A stretch of DNA of 64,000 bases from a bacterium (GCA_016719645.1 JADJYS010000006.1:62001-126000), one strand, 5' to 3'; positions 1 through 9,884 are shown, numbered from the stretch's first letter. Numbers and translations: made by a program. The notes: generated by a model not told the origin, from the letters alone.

Positions 1-60
1 GTCTACGTCACCGCGGGGGCCGCGGAGGCCACGGCCGAGGCAGTCGAGACGTCCGAGTGA
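1..60 (+). CDS. rplO: C-terminal tail of a ribosomal-type protein, probably L15 (partial)
   Basis: The first frame stays open from the window edge and ends at a TGA at 58-60, giving about 19 residues that are Ala/Glu/Thr-rich and end in ETSE. Nothing in so short a piece identifies the family. The call rests on context: in nearly all bacteria the gene directly upstream of secY in this operon is rplO. The gap to secY is 38 bases. The 5' part lies outside the window. Confidence 0.5.
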   Translation, partial: VYVTAGAAEATAEAVETSE

Positions 61-98
61 GCCGGAACGACGGTGTCTGACGCAAAGGGAGCGGCGAG

Positions 99-1397
<1,299 letters not shown>

Positions 1398-1403
1398 GGC
1401 GCT

Positions 1404-2084
1404 TTGGCGCTGAACGTGGTGTTTCTGGGCCCTCCCGGCGTGGGGAAGGGGACGCAGGCCGAGCGCCTGGCCGGCAGCCGCGGGCTGTGGCACGTCTCCA
1501 CCGGCGCGATCCTGAGGGCCTGCGTCCGGGACGGCTTCGGCCCGGACGGCACCGCCGGCAACCCGGAGCTGGTGCGCCAGACCGCCGCGATCCTCAAAGC
1601 CGGGCAGCTGGTGCCCGACGACTTGATGATGGTGCTGATCCGCGAGTCGCTGGCGGGAGTGCCGGCGGGGAGTTCGGGCTGGCTGCTGGACGGTTTCCCG
1701 CGCACGGCCCCCCAGGCCGAGGGCCTGATCGGCCTGCTGGCCGAGCTGGGGGCGGACGAGCCGGTGGTGCTGGAGATCTACGTGCCGGACGACGAGATCG
1801 TGCGGCGGCTCTCGGGCCGGCTGACCTGCAGCACCTGCGGCCACGTCACGGCCGCCGGGGCGGCCGCCGAGGGCGACGCCTGCCGGGTCTGCGACGGCCA
1901 CCTGGCCATGCGCGAGGACGACCGGCCCGAGACGGTGCGCAACCGGCTGGCGGTCTTCCGCGAGAAGACCAGGCCGGCCAAGGACGTCCTGGCCGCCCGC
2001 TACCGCTTCGAGCGGATCGACGGGCTGGGTTCGCCGAACGACGTGACGCTAAGGATCGCCAGTGTCCTCGAAACAGCGCGCTAG
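1404..2084 (+). CDS. adk: Adenylate kinase, zinc-type LID
   Basis: Interconverts ATP plus AMP and two ADP in the cytoplasm. The 226-residue protein opens with the P-loop GPPGVGKGTQ (about residue 9) and has the NMP-binding stretch WLLDGFPRT near residue 92. Its LID carries two CxxC pairs (CSTC, CRVC, about residues 140-160), the zinc-binding form seen in many Gram-positive and deep-branching bacteria rather than the short proteobacterial LID. It starts at TTG 1404, six bases after secY. Its last 23 bases overlap the start of map, so the two are probably translationally coupled. Confidence 0.96.
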   Translation: MALNVVFLGPPGVGKGTQAERLAGSRGLWHVSTGAILRACVRDGFGPDGTAGNPELVRQTAAILKAGQLVPDDLMMVLIRESLAGVPAGSSGWLLDGFPRTAPQAEGLIGLLAELGADEPVVLEIYVPDDEIVRRLSGRLTCSTCGHVTAAGAAAEGDACRVCDGHLAMREDDRPETVRNRLAVFREKTRPAKDVLAARYRFERIDGLGSPNDVTLRIASVLETAR

Positions 2085-2826
2085 GCCCAAGTCGCCGGCG
2101 GAGATCGAGAAGATGGCGGCCAGCGGCGCCGTGCTGGCGGGAGTGTTCAGGGAGCTGGGGAAGATCGTCGGACCGGGCGTGACCACCGCCGAGATCGACG
2201 CCCTGGCCGAGCGCCTCATCGCGGAGGCGGGCTGCATCCCCTCCTTCAAGGGGTACAACGGGTTCCCGGCGACCTGTTGCATCTCGGTGAACGAGGAAGT
2301 GGTGCACGGGATCCCCGGTCCCCGCCCGCTGCGCGAGGGGGACATCGTCGGGGTCGACTGCGGGCTGATCCGCGACGGCTGGCACTCCGACTCGGCCGAG
2401 ACCTTCGCCGTCGGGGCGGTCAGCGACGAGGCGGCGCGGCTGCTCGCGACGACCCGGGAGTGCCTGGACCTGGCGATCGCGCAGGCGCGGCCGGGCAAGC
2501 GGATCTCGGACCTGGGCGGCGCGGTCGAGACGCACGCGCGGGCCGCGGGCTTCTCGGTGGTCGAGACCCTGGTCGGCCACGGGATCGGGCGGCGGCTGCA
2601 CGAGGAGCCGCAGGTGCCCAACTTCCGGAGCCGCGCGCTGCCGGACCCCGTGCTGGAGGCGGGACTGGTGCTGGCGATCGAGCCGATGATCAACGCGGGC
2701 GCCAAGCAGGTCGTCACGGCGGCCGACGGGTGGACCATCGCGACCGCAGACCGCCGACTGTCCGCCCATTTCGAGCACACGGTGGCCGTCACGGCGGACG
2801 GGCCGCGGGTGCTGACCCTGCGCTGA
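2062..2826 (+). CDS. map: Methionine aminopeptidase, type I
   Basis: Removes the initiator methionine from nascent proteins in the cytoplasm. The 254-residue protein is a compact type I enzyme. The five metal ligands can be followed: Asp in VGVDCG, Asp in HSDSAE, His in GHGIGR, Glu in AIEPMI and Glu in HFEHTV. The conserved substrate His is in ISVNEEVVHGIPG. The start is GTG 2062, inside the 3' end of adk, so expression probably depends on adk translation. The order secY-adk-map-infA is typical of the spc/alpha junction. Confidence 0.96.
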   Translation: MSSKQRARPKSPAEIEKMAASGAVLAGVFRELGKIVGPGVTTAEIDALAERLIAEAGCIPSFKGYNGFPATCCISVNEEVVHGIPGPRPLREGDIVGVDCGLIRDGWHSDSAETFAVGAVSDEAARLLATTRECLDLAIAQARPGKRISDLGGAVETHARAAGFSVVETLVGHGIGRRLHEEPQVPNFRSRALPDPVLEAGLVLAIEPMINAGAKQVVTAADGWTIATADRRLSAHFEHTVAVTADGPRVLTLR

Positions 2827-2860
2827 ACGCGGGGGAGTCCGCCGCCGACGGGAGTCGACC

Positions 2861-3079
2861 ATGGCCAAGGAAGAGGGAATCACAGTCGAGGGTACCGTCG
2901 TCGAGGCGTTGCCGAACGCGATGTTCAGGGTGGAGCTGGAGAACAAGCACGTCGTGCTGGCCCACGTGTCCGGGAAGATGCGCATGCACTTCATCCGCAT
3001 CCTGCCCGGCGACAAGGTGACCGTCGAGCTTTCGCCCTACGACCTGACGCGCGGTCGGATCACGTACCGGTACAAGTAG
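2861..3079 (+). CDS. infA: Translation initiation factor IF-1
   Basis: The 72-residue protein is a single OB-fold that occupies the ribosomal A site during initiation. The conserved opening (MAKEEGITVEGTV), the GKMRMHFIRILPGDKV core and the end RGRITYRYK are all present at the expected length. A GGGAG ribosome site precedes ATG 2861. It lies 34 bases after map and 29 before rpmJ. Confidence 0.97.
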   Translation: MAKEEGITVEGTVVEALPNAMFRVELENKHVVLAHVSGKMRMHFIRILPGDKVTVELSPYDLTRGRITYRYK

Positions 3080-3108
3080 GCGCCCCGGTCGGGCGCGGAG
3101 GAGACGTC

Positions 3109-3222
3109 ATGAAGGTCCGCACGTCCGTGAAGAAGATCTGCGACAAGTGCAAGATCATCCGCCGCGAAGGCGTGGTCCGGGTGATCTGCGAGAACCGACG
3201 CCACAACCAGCGACAGGGCTGA
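3109..3222 (+). CDS. rpmJ: 50S ribosomal protein L36 (zinc-type)
   Basis: A very short gene (37 residues) directly after infA. The product begins MKVRTSVKKICDKCK and ends RRHNQRQG. The zinc ligands CDKC, a later Cys (VICEN) and His (RRHNQ) are intact, so this is the zinc-binding C+ form of L36. A GGAGGAG ribosome site at 3097-3103 precedes ATG 3109. The infA-rpmJ-rpsM order is conserved in bacteria. Confidence 0.95.
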   Translation: MKVRTSVKKICDKCKIIRREGVVRVICENRRHNQRQG

Positions 3223-3288
3223 GCGTGACCGGGGCGCGGGCGGCAATCGGCCGCGGCGCCTCGGGCGAGGAAGACGAAAGGAGCCGAG

Positions 3289-3657
3289 GTGGCACGAATC
3301 TCCGGTGTTGACATCCCCAACGAGAAGAGGATCAGCACCTCCCTGACGTACATCTACGGGATCGGGCCGCACCGCGCGCGCAAGATCTGCGAGAAGGCGA
3401 GCATCAGCCCCGAGACCAAGACCCGCGATCTTTCCGAGGACGACACCCGTCGCATCATCGGCATCATCGACAAGGACTACCAGGTCGAAGGTACGCTGCG
3501 GACCGAGATCAGCATGAACATCCAGCGGTTGATGGACATCGGCAGCTATCGCGGGTTGCGCCACCGGCGCAAGCTGCCCTGCCGCGGCCAGAACACCAAG
3601 AACAACGCCCGGACCCGCAAGGGCCCGAAGACCCGTCCCGGCGCGAAGAAGAAGTAG
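3289..3657 (+). CDS. rpsM: 30S ribosomal protein S13
   Basis: 122 residues, the normal length for S13, which contacts the P-site tRNA and the 30S head. The opening ARISGVDIPNEKR, the GIG motif (YGIGPHRARKI) and the C-terminal basic tail (RGLRHRRKLPCRGQ then NARTRKGPK) are all present. It starts at GTG 3289 after an AAAGGAG ribosome site. It begins the alpha-operon part of the cluster (rpsM-rpsK-rpoA-rplQ). Confidence 0.97.
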   Translation: MARISGVDIPNEKRISTSLTYIYGIGPHRARKICEKASISPETKTRDLSEDDTRRIIGIIDKDYQVEGTLRTEISMNIQRLMDIGSYRGLRHRRKLPCRGQNTKNNARTRKGPKTRPGAKKK

Positions 3658-3677
3658 TCTGCAGGAGGTAAGCGAGA

Positions 3678-4076
3678 GTGGCTGGTCCCAAGGACAAGCG
3701 TAAGGGCCGCAAGGTCAAGAAGAAGCTGGAGATCCATGGCGTCGCCCATGTGAAGTCGAGCTTCAACAACACGATCATCACGATGAGCGACATGGGTGGC
3801 AACGTGATCACCTGGTCGTCCGGCGGGCACCAGGGCCGCTACAAGGGCAGCCGCAAGTCGACGGCCTTCGCCGCCCAGCTGGCCGCCAAGTTCTGCGCCC
3901 AGGAAGTGCTCAACAACGGCATGCGCAAGGTCGAGATCTGGGTCCGCGGGCCCGGCTCCGGCCGCGAGGCCGCCATCCGCACCCTGAAGGCCGAAGGGCT
4001 CGACGTGACGCGCGTCAAGGACGTGACGCGCATCCCGCACAACGGTTGCCGCCCGTCCAAGCGCCGCCGGATGTAA
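3678..4076 (+). CDS. rpsK: 30S ribosomal protein S11
   Basis: 132 residues. The family blocks SFNNTIITMSDMGGNVI, SRKSTAFAAQ and the conserved end HNGCRPSKRRRM identify S11, a component of the 30S platform near the E site. Start GTG 3678 follows a GGAGG site about ten bases upstream. The next gene is rpoA; rpsD, which normally sits between rpsK and rpoA, is not here. Confidence 0.97.
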   Translation: MAGPKDKRKGRKVKKKLEIHGVAHVKSSFNNTIITMSDMGGNVITWSSGGHQGRYKGSRKSTAFAAQLAAKFCAQEVLNNGMRKVEIWVRGPGSGREAAIRTLKAEGLDVTRVKDVTRIPHNGCRPSKRRRM

Positions 4077-4146
4077 CCGGGGCGATCGTCGTTCGACCGA
4101 CACGCCGCGCCGCCGGACGGCGCGGCCGTACCCGCTGGCAGGGGGG

Positions 4147-5160
4147 ATGAACCAGGCTATGAAGTGGATCAACATGCTGATGCCCGAGGGCGTCCAGATC
4201 GTGAAAGAGACCCAGACGGCGTCCTACGCCGAGCTCGTGATCGCCCCCCTGGAGCGGGGTTTCGCCCATACGCTCGGCACGGCGCTGCGGCGCACCCTGC
4301 TGTCCTCGATCCACGGCCACAGCATCACGGCCGTGCAGATCGACGGCGTCAAGCACGAGCTCAGCACGCTGCCGTTCGTGCTCGAGGACATGACCGACAT
4401 CGTGCTGAACCTCAAGCAGGTCGTGTTCCACCTGTCCGACGCGCCGGCCCACTGGGCCACCATCTCGTCCTCGAAGCTCGGCCCGGTCACCGCCGGCATG
4501 ATCAGCGGCCACCCGGAGCTGTCGGTCTTCAACCCCGACCACGTGATCTGCACGATCACCGAGCCGGGCAGCTTCAAGGGCAAGATCTACATCGACACCG
4601 GCCGCGGCTACGTCGAGCGCGAGCAGCACCAGGTGCCCGACGAGGTCATCGGCGTGATCCGGCTGGACGCCAACTTCTCGCCCGTGACCAAGGTCAGCTA
4701 CCGCGTCGAGGACACGCGCGTCGGCCAGCGCACGGACTACGAGAAGCTGGTCCTGGGCATCACCACCGACGGCAGCGTGCGCCCCGAGGACGCCATCGCC
4801 TTCGCGTCGAAGATCCTGAAGGACCACTTCCAGCTCTTCATCAACTTCGACGAGGGCCCCATCGACGCCCGCGGCGACGACATCGACGAGGAGCAGGAGC
4901 GCCTGGTCGAGCTGCTGTCGCGCAACGTCGAGGAGCTGGAGCTGTCCGTCCGCTCGGCGAACTGCCTGAAGGCCGGCAAGATCCTGACCCTCTTCGACCT
5001 GGTGACCAAGAGCGAGCAGGAGATGCTCAAGTTCCGCAACTTCGGGCGCAAGAGCCTGAACGAGATCACCGAGATCCTGGAAGGCATGGATCTCGCCTTC
5101 GGCATGTCGTTCGAGCCGGAGATCTGCGAGAAGGTCCGGCCGGGCAACCGGGAAGCCTAA
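4147..5160 (+). CDS. rpoA: DNA-directed RNA polymerase alpha subunit
   Basis: 337 residues, standard length. The N-terminal dimerisation domain carries PLERGFAHTLGTALRR (about residues 36-51), and the C-terminal domain carries the two helix-hairpin-helix motifs around LTLFDLVTKSEQEML and FGRKSLNEITE, which bind UP elements and activators. A run of G just before ATG 4147 serves as ribosome site. The 70 bases upstream contain no gene. It is followed 72 bases later by rplQ, as in most bacteria. Confidence 0.97.
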   Translation: MNQAMKWINMLMPEGVQIVKETQTASYAELVIAPLERGFAHTLGTALRRTLLSSIHGHSITAVQIDGVKHELSTLPFVLEDMTDIVLNLKQVVFHLSDAPAHWATISSSKLGPVTAGMISGHPELSVFNPDHVICTITEPGSFKGKIYIDTGRGYVEREQHQVPDEVIGVIRLDANFSPVTKVSYRVEDTRVGQRTDYEKLVLGITTDGSVRPEDAIAFASKILKDHFQLFINFDEGPIDARGDDIDEEQERLVELLSRNVEELELSVRSANCLKAGKILTLFDLVTKSEQEMLKFRNFGRKSLNEITEILEGMDLAFGMSFEPEICEKVRPGNREA

Positions 5161-5232
5161 GAGAATACCGACCAGGGCCGGCGCGAGCCGCGCCGCAGAC
5201 CCGGCCACGGCCGGCGGACAAAGGATGGAATC

Positions 5233-5901
5233 ATGCGTCACAAGGTCAGAGGGCGGAAGTTCGGCCGCACCGCCAGCCACCGCAAGATGATGTTCCGCAA
5301 CATGGTGACGGAGCTGTTCCGCCACGAGCGGATCCAGACCACCACCGAGAAGGCGAAGGACGCGCGATCCATCGCCGAGCGGCTGATCACCTACGCCAAG
5401 GCCGGCGACCTCAACTCGCGGCGCATGGCGGCCCGCAAGCTCACCGACCCGGTGGTCCTGCAGAAGCTGTTCGACGTGCTGGGCCCCCGCTACGCCGACC
5501 GCCCCGGCGGCTACACGCGCGTCCTGAAGATGGACGGCCCCCGCCGCGGCGACAACGCGGACATGGCGATCCTGGAGCTGGTCACCGGCGAGGTCGCGCA
5601 CAAGCCGCGCAGCGCCGCGAAGCCCCCCTCGGCCAGCCGCGCACGCCGCGCCCGCCGCGGCGCCGGCGGCGACCGACGCCTGAGCCGCCGCCGCGGCGAT
5701 CGCGGCGCGAGTCCGACGACAAGAGGCCTCCGGACCGCCCGGTCCGGGGGCCTCTTCGCACGTCCCGGCCACCCCGGGGTTGACATCGCGGGCGCGAAGG
5801 CTTTGCATTGCGGCGGGCGGGGCTCCGGACCCGCCGGGACGCGCGGCCGCCCGCGCCGCGGGGCGGCGCCCGCACCGAGCCAACAAAGGACTGACCGATG
5901 A
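5233..5901 (+). CDS. rplQ: 50S ribosomal protein L17, probably frameshifted at its 3' end
   Basis: Residues 1 to about 118 are a normal L17: MRHKVRGRKFGR start, HERIQTTTEKAKDAR, and LGPRYADRPGGYTRV. After that the frame as written continues as an Arg/Gly-rich tail to 5901, through a strong terminator hairpin (5721-5756) and 4 bases into fabH, which is unlike any ribosomal protein. If one C is removed from the CCCCCC run at 5623-5628, the frame becomes an Ala/Pro tail (AAPAAAPAATDA) with a stop at 5681-5683. That gives about 149 residues and ends just before the terminator. I infer that the real gene ends at 5683 and the printed sequence has a one-base indel. Confidence 0.85.
   Translation: MRHKVRGRKFGRTASHRKMMFRNMVTELFRHERIQTTTEKAKDARSIAERLITYAKAGDLNSRRMAARKLTDPVVLQKLFDVLGPRYADRPGGYTRVLKMDGPRRGDNADMAILELVTGEVAHKPRSAAKPPSASRARRARRGAGGDRRLSRRRGDRGASPTTRGLRTARSGGLFARPGHPGVDIAGAKALHCGGRGSGPAGTRGRPRRGAAPAPSQQRTDR
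5721..5756 (+). terminator. Intrinsic-type terminator after rplQ
   Basis: A 16-bp stem (5721-5736 with 5741-5756, one G-T wobble) with a 4-base loop GCCC. No U-run follows; the 3' flank is CGCACG, as is common in GC-rich genomes. It sits between the inferred end of rplQ (5683) and the fabH promoter (5780-5808), so it probably ends the ribosomal-protein operon. Confidence 0.75.
5780..5808 (+). promoter_or_regulatory. Sigma-70-like promoter for fabH
   Basis: TTGACA at 5780-5785, 17-base spacer, TTGCAT at 5803-5808. The -35 box is a perfect consensus and the -10 is weak. It lies between the rplQ terminator and fabH (start 5898), which leaves a leader of about 80 bases. No structured leader element was recognised. 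Confidence 0.55.
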
Positions 5902-6905
5902 GCACACCGACCCTGCTGACCGCGGGCATCACCGGGCTGGGCATGAGCTTCCCCGAGAAGCGCCTGACCAACGCCGACCTCGAGAAGATGGTCGAGACCG
6001 AGGACGCCTGGATCGTCGAACGCACCGGCATCCGCGAGCGGCGGCTCGTCGAGAAGGGCGTGCCCGCCTCCCACCACGGCGCGCTGGCGGCGCAGGCGGC
6101 CCTGGCGCACGCCGGCGTGGCCCCCGAGGACGTGGACCTGATCCTGGTGCCGACCGTCACGCCGGACATGATGTTCCCGTCCACGGCCTGCGTCATCCAG
6201 GACCTGATCGGCGCGAAGCGGGCCTGGGGCTACGACATCAGCGCCGCCTGCAGCGGCTTCATCTTCGCCCTGCAGGCCGCCCGCGCGCAGGTCCAGGCCG
6301 GCGCGGTCAAGACGGCCCTGGTGATCGGCACCGAGGTCATGAGCAGCATCGTCGACTGGAAGGACCGCAACACCTGCATCCTGTTCGGCGACGGGGCGGG
6401 CGCGGCGGTCGTGCAGGCGGTCGACCCGGCCCTGGGCGGCATCGTCGACGCCCTGCAGTTCATCGACGGCTCGGGCGGCAAGCACCTGCACATGAAGGCC
6501 GGCGGCAGCCTGAACCCCGCCAGCGAGCAGACCGTCCGCGACGGCATGCACTACATCTACCAGGAGGGGCGCGAGGTCTACAAGTTCGCCGTGCGCGGCA
6601 TGGCCGACGTCGCCCTGCAGGTCCTGGAGCGGAACCGCCTGACGCCCGCCGACGTTCAACTGCTCGTGCCCCACCAGGCCAACATCCGCATCATCGAGGC
6701 CGCGCAGAAGCGCCTGGGCCTGCCCGACGAGAAGGTGGCCGTGACCATCGACCGCTTCGGCAACACCACCTCGGCGAGCATCCCCTCGGCCCTGAAGGTG
6801 GCCTGCGACGAGGGCCGCGTGAAGAAGGGCGACTACGTGGTGCTGGTCAGCTTCGGCGCCGGCTTCACCTGGGGCGCCACGCTGCTGCGCTGGTGCCGCG
6901 ATTGA
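5898..6905 (+). CDS. fabH: Beta-ketoacyl-ACP synthase III (FabH)
   Basis: Condenses acetyl-CoA (or a branched primer) with malonyl-ACP to start fatty-acid synthesis. The 335-residue thiolase-fold protein carries the full triad: Cys in ISAACSGFIFAL (about residue 118), His in LVPHQANIRI (about 259) and Asn in FGNTTSASIP (about 289). An AAAGGA ribosome site precedes ATG 5898. It is the first gene after the ribosomal operon and is followed 10 bases later by an ABC ATPase. The printed rplQ frame overlaps it by 4 bases, but that overlap is probably an artefact. Confidence 0.95.
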   Translation: MSTPTLLTAGITGLGMSFPEKRLTNADLEKMVETEDAWIVERTGIRERRLVEKGVPASHHGALAAQAALAHAGVAPEDVDLILVPTVTPDMMFPSTACVIQDLIGAKRAWGYDISAACSGFIFALQAARAQVQAGAVKTALVIGTEVMSSIVDWKDRNTCILFGDGAGAAVVQAVDPALGGIVDALQFIDGSGGKHLHMKAGGSLNPASEQTVRDGMHYIYQEGREVYKFAVRGMADVALQVLERNRLTPADVQLLVPHQANIRIIEAAQKRLGLPDEKVAVTIDRFGNTTSASIPSALKVACDEGRVKKGDYVVLVSFGAGFTWGATLLRWCRD

Positions 6906-6915
6906 CGGGAGCGCG

Positions 6916-7647
6916 ATGATCGAGGCCGCCGGACTGACCAGGACCTTCGGGAGCGTCCGGGCCCTCGACGGCCTCACCTTCCGGGTGGAGCGGGGCGAGA
7001 TCGTGGGCTTCGTCGGGCCCAACGGCGCCGGCAAGACCACGACCATGCGCATCCTCACCTGCACCCTGCCGCCGACGGCGGGCGCGGCGCGGGTGGCCGG
7101 CCACGACGTGACCGAGGCGCCCGACGAGGTGCGCCGCCGCCTGGGCTTCATGCCCGAGAACGTGCCCCTCTACCCCGACGCCACGGTGGACGAGCTGCTG
7201 CGCTTCACCGCCGAGCTCAAGGGCGTGCCGACGCCCGGCCTGGCCGCGCACCTCGACGGCGTCGTCGACCGCACCGGCGTCGGCGCCGTGCGCGGCCGCC
7301 TGGTCGGCAACCTCTCCAAGGGCTACCGGCAGCGCGTGGGGCTGGCCCAGGCCCTGGTCGGGGACCCCGAGATCCTGATCCTGGACGAGCCGACCTCCGG
7401 CCTGGACCCCTCGCAGATCGTCGAGATCCGCGAGCTGATCCTGGGCTTCCGGGGCGAGCGGACCGTGCTGGTGAGCAGCCACATCCTCGGCGAGATCGCG
7501 CGCACCTGCAGCCGGGTGCTGATCATCGACCGCGGGCGGCTCGTCGCCGAGGCGGGCCCCGGCGACCTGGCCGGCGCCGGCGACCTCGAGGCGCTGTACC
7601 TGCGCCTGACCGGGTCCGCGCGCGCCGCCGCCGGGGAGGCCCCGTGA
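6916..7647 (+). CDS. ABC transporter ATP-binding protein, GldA-like
   Basis: 243-residue ATPase subunit. Walker A is GPNGAGKTT, the signature is NLSKGYRQRVGLA (an LSxGxxQ variant), Walker B is ILILDEPTSGLDP and the switch His is in VLVSSHIL. This form, with the LSKGYRQR signature, is typical of ABC-2 exporters of the GldA/CcmA/Nod type. Its stop overlaps the GTG start of the permease gene (GTGA, 7644-7647), so the two are coupled. With the following two genes it forms a cassette of the kind found in FCB bacteria, where GldAFG is linked to gliding and protein secretion. The substrate is unknown. Confidence 0.92.
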   Translation: MIEAAGLTRTFGSVRALDGLTFRVERGEIVGFVGPNGAGKTTTMRILTCTLPPTAGAARVAGHDVTEAPDEVRRRLGFMPENVPLYPDATVDELLRFTAELKGVPTPGLAAHLDGVVDRTGVGAVRGRLVGNLSKGYRQRVGLAQALVGDPEILILDEPTSGLDPSQIVEIRELILGFRGERTVLVSSHILGEIARTCSRVLIIDRGRLVAEAGPGDLAGAGDLEALYLRLTGSARAAAGEAP

Positions 7648-9884
7648 AGCGGGCGCTGCGGGCCATCGCCCGCCGCGAAGCCGGCGCCTTCCTGCGCAGC
7701 GCCGTGTCGCCCGTGGCGGCGGTCGCCTTCCTGCTGCTGACCGGGATCTCCTTCATCAACATCCTGCTGGAGTACGACGCGCTGTCGCGCTCGGCCCTGT
7801 CCTCGGGCCAGAGCCTGCGCGAGGGGTTCACGCTCGCGGCCGGCGTCGTGCAGCCCCTGGTCTCGGGCATGGTCCTGTTCCTGATGTTCGTCATGCCGGC
7901 GATCACGATGCGCCTCTTCGCCGAGGAGTACCGCTCCGGCCGCTACGGCCTGGTGATGACCTACCCCGTGTCCGAGCCGACCTGGATCCTGGGCAAGTTC
8001 GCCGCGGCCTGGCTGCTGGGCCTGATGCTGCTGGCGGCGGCGTGCGCCTCCCTGCTGGTGCTCACCAGCCTGGCGGTGCCCGACGTCGGCGGCCTCGCGG
8101 CGGCGCTGCTGGGCCTGGCGCTGGCCGCGGCCATGATGGCCGCCTGGGGCGTGTTCTTCTCGACGCTGCAGCCGTACCAGATCGTCAGCTACATCCTGTC
8201 CTTCGCCTTCCTGACGCTGCTGTTCACCGCCGGCAACCTCGAGCCCTACCTGCCGGGCGCCCTGGCCCCCCTGGCCTCCCGCCTCTCGCTGCCGGAGCAC
8301 TTCGCCCGCTTCGCGCGGGGCGCCGTGGACGTCCGGGACGTCCTGTACTTCGTGGCCTGGACGGCGCTCGGCCTGTCGGCCGGCACCGCCGCGCTGGCGG
8401 GGCGCCGGCTGGCCGGGGCGCGCCGCGCCGCGCGCTGGGCGACGCCCCTGGCGCTGGCGGCCCTGCTCGCGGTGCTGGACCTGGCCGCCGTGCGCGCGCC
8501 GCTCGCCTGGGACTGGACCCGCGACCGCGGCAACAGCCTCTCCCCGCAGACGGTGCGCGTCCTGTCGGTGCTGGACCGCGAGGTCGAGGTGACGGCCTTC
8601 TACCAGCGCCTCGACCCGCGCCGCCGCGTCGTCGAGGCCATGCTGACCGCCTTCCGGGACCGCATGCCGGGGCTCACGGTGCGGGTCTACGACCCCGAGG
8701 CCGACCTCGCGCGGGTCCAGGAGTACGGCGTGACCACCGAGCGGTCCGTCGTGGTCACCTGCGGGGAGCGGCGGCGCAGCCTGCTGGACCCCGACGAGAC
8801 CGCGCTGGTCAACGCCGTCTACCGCGTGGTCAGCGGGACCCGACCCGTCGTCTACCACCTCCAGGGCCACGGCGAGCGCCGGCTCGACGACCGCGACCGC
8901 ATCGGCATGTCCGCCTACGCCGAAGCCGTCGGCCGGGAGGGCTACGCCCTGCGCCCGCTGCTGCTGCCGGCTTCCCCGGAGATCCCCGCCGACGCGGCGG
9001 TCGTGGCGCTGGCCAGCCCCCGCACCGAGTTCTCGGCGGCCGAGCTCGCGGCCCTCGACCGCTTCGTGGCGCGCGGCGGCGCGCTGCTGCTGATGCTCGA
9101 CCCCGGCACCCCCGTCTCGCTGGCGGGCTGGCTGCGCCGCTTCAACGTCGGCCTGCGCGACGACTTCCTGGTCACGGCGTCGCGCGCCAACGCGCAGCTG
9201 CGCGTCGACGAGCTGTTCATGATCACGGAGTCCTACGGCCCGCACGAGATCACGCGCGGGCTCGAGGGGATGGTCACCCTGTTCCCCTTCTGCCAGTCGC
9301 TGACGCCGCTGGCGGCGTCGATGCGGGGGGTCGAGGCCCGCACGCTGATCCTCTCCGACGCGGACAGCTGGTCGGAGTCCGACCCGGCGGCCGTGGCGCG
9401 GGGCCGGCCGGTCTTCGACGAGGGGCTCGACCAGCCGGGGCCGCTGCCCTTCGCGGTCGCGCTGGCGGTGGACCGCGATCCCGCCGCCTCGCCCGACCCG
9501 CTCGCGGTGCCGGAGCCGTCGGCGGACACCGAGGTCACGCGCCGGCTGCGCGAGATGGAGGCCGCCGGCGCCGCCGGCGACGGCCCGCGCTCGGCGATCC
9601 GCGGGCCGGCGGATTCCCGCCTGGTGATCTTCGGCGACGCCGACTTCGCGGCCAACTCGGCCCTGAACCTCTACGGCAACCGCGACCTGCTGCTCAACAC
9701 CCTGGGCTGGCTGTCCCGCGACCAGGTCCTGATCGCGACGCGCGCCCCCGGCACCGGCGGCGAACCCCTGGTGCTCACCGCCGCCCAGCGCCGGCTGGCG
9801 GGCTGGCTCTGCGCCGGCGTCTGGCCCCTGGCCGTCGGCGCGCTGGCCGCGGCGGTCGTCGTGCGCCGGCGCCGCCACCACTGA
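7644..9884 (+). CDS. ABC-2 permease fused to GldG-like periplasmic domain
   Basis: 746 residues. Residues 1 to about 250 have six hydrophobic segments and the ABC-2 permease pattern (AEEYRSGRYGLVMTYPVSE, as in GldF). After another membrane segment (about 255-275) comes a long soluble part (about 280-715). This has GldG/'ABC-type uncharacterised transport' features, such as LDREVEVTAFYQRLDP, VYHLQGHGERRL and LVIFGDADFAANSAL, and the gene ends with a last transmembrane helix and RRRRHH. GldF and GldG are separate genes in Flavobacteria; here they are one protein. GTG start 7644 is coupled to the ATPase. It is probably an exporter or envelope-remodelling complex; gliding is not implied. Confidence 0.85.
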   Translation: MKRALRAIARREAGAFLRSAVSPVAAVAFLLLTGISFINILLEYDALSRSALSSGQSLREGFTLAAGVVQPLVSGMVLFLMFVMPAITMRLFAEEYRSGRYGLVMTYPVSEPTWILGKFAAAWLLGLMLLAAACASLLVLTSLAVPDVGGLAAALLGLALAAAMMAAWGVFFSTLQPYQIVSYILSFAFLTLLFTAGNLEPYLPGALAPLASRLSLPEHFARFARGAVDVRDVLYFVAWTALGLSAGTAALAGRRLAGARRAARWATPLALAALLAVLDLAAVRAPLAWDWTRDRGNSLSPQTVRVLSVLDREVEVTAFYQRLDPRRRVVEAMLTAFRDRMPGLTVRVYDPEADLARVQEYGVTTERSVVVTCGERRRSLLDPDETALVNAVYRVVSGTRPVVYHLQGHGERRLDDRDRIGMSAYAEAVGREGYALRPLLLPASPEIPADAAVVALASPRTEFSAAELAALDRFVARGGALLLMLDPGTPVSLAGWLRRFNVGLRDDFLVTASRANAQLRVDELFMITESYGPHEITRGLEGMVTLFPFCQSLTPLAASMRGVEARTLILSDADSWSESDPAAVARGRPVFDEGLDQPGPLPFAVALAVDRDPAASPDPLAVPEPSADTEVTRRLREMEAAGAAGDGPRSAIRGPADSRLVIFGDADFAANSALNLYGNRDLLLNTLGWLSRDQVLIATRAPGTGGEPLVLTAAQRRLAGWLCAGVWPLAVGALAAAVVVRRRRHH

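Noticed and set aside
3305..3313. TTGACA-like box in rpsM
   Set aside because: It is inside the coding sequence (GVDIP codons) with no spaced -10.
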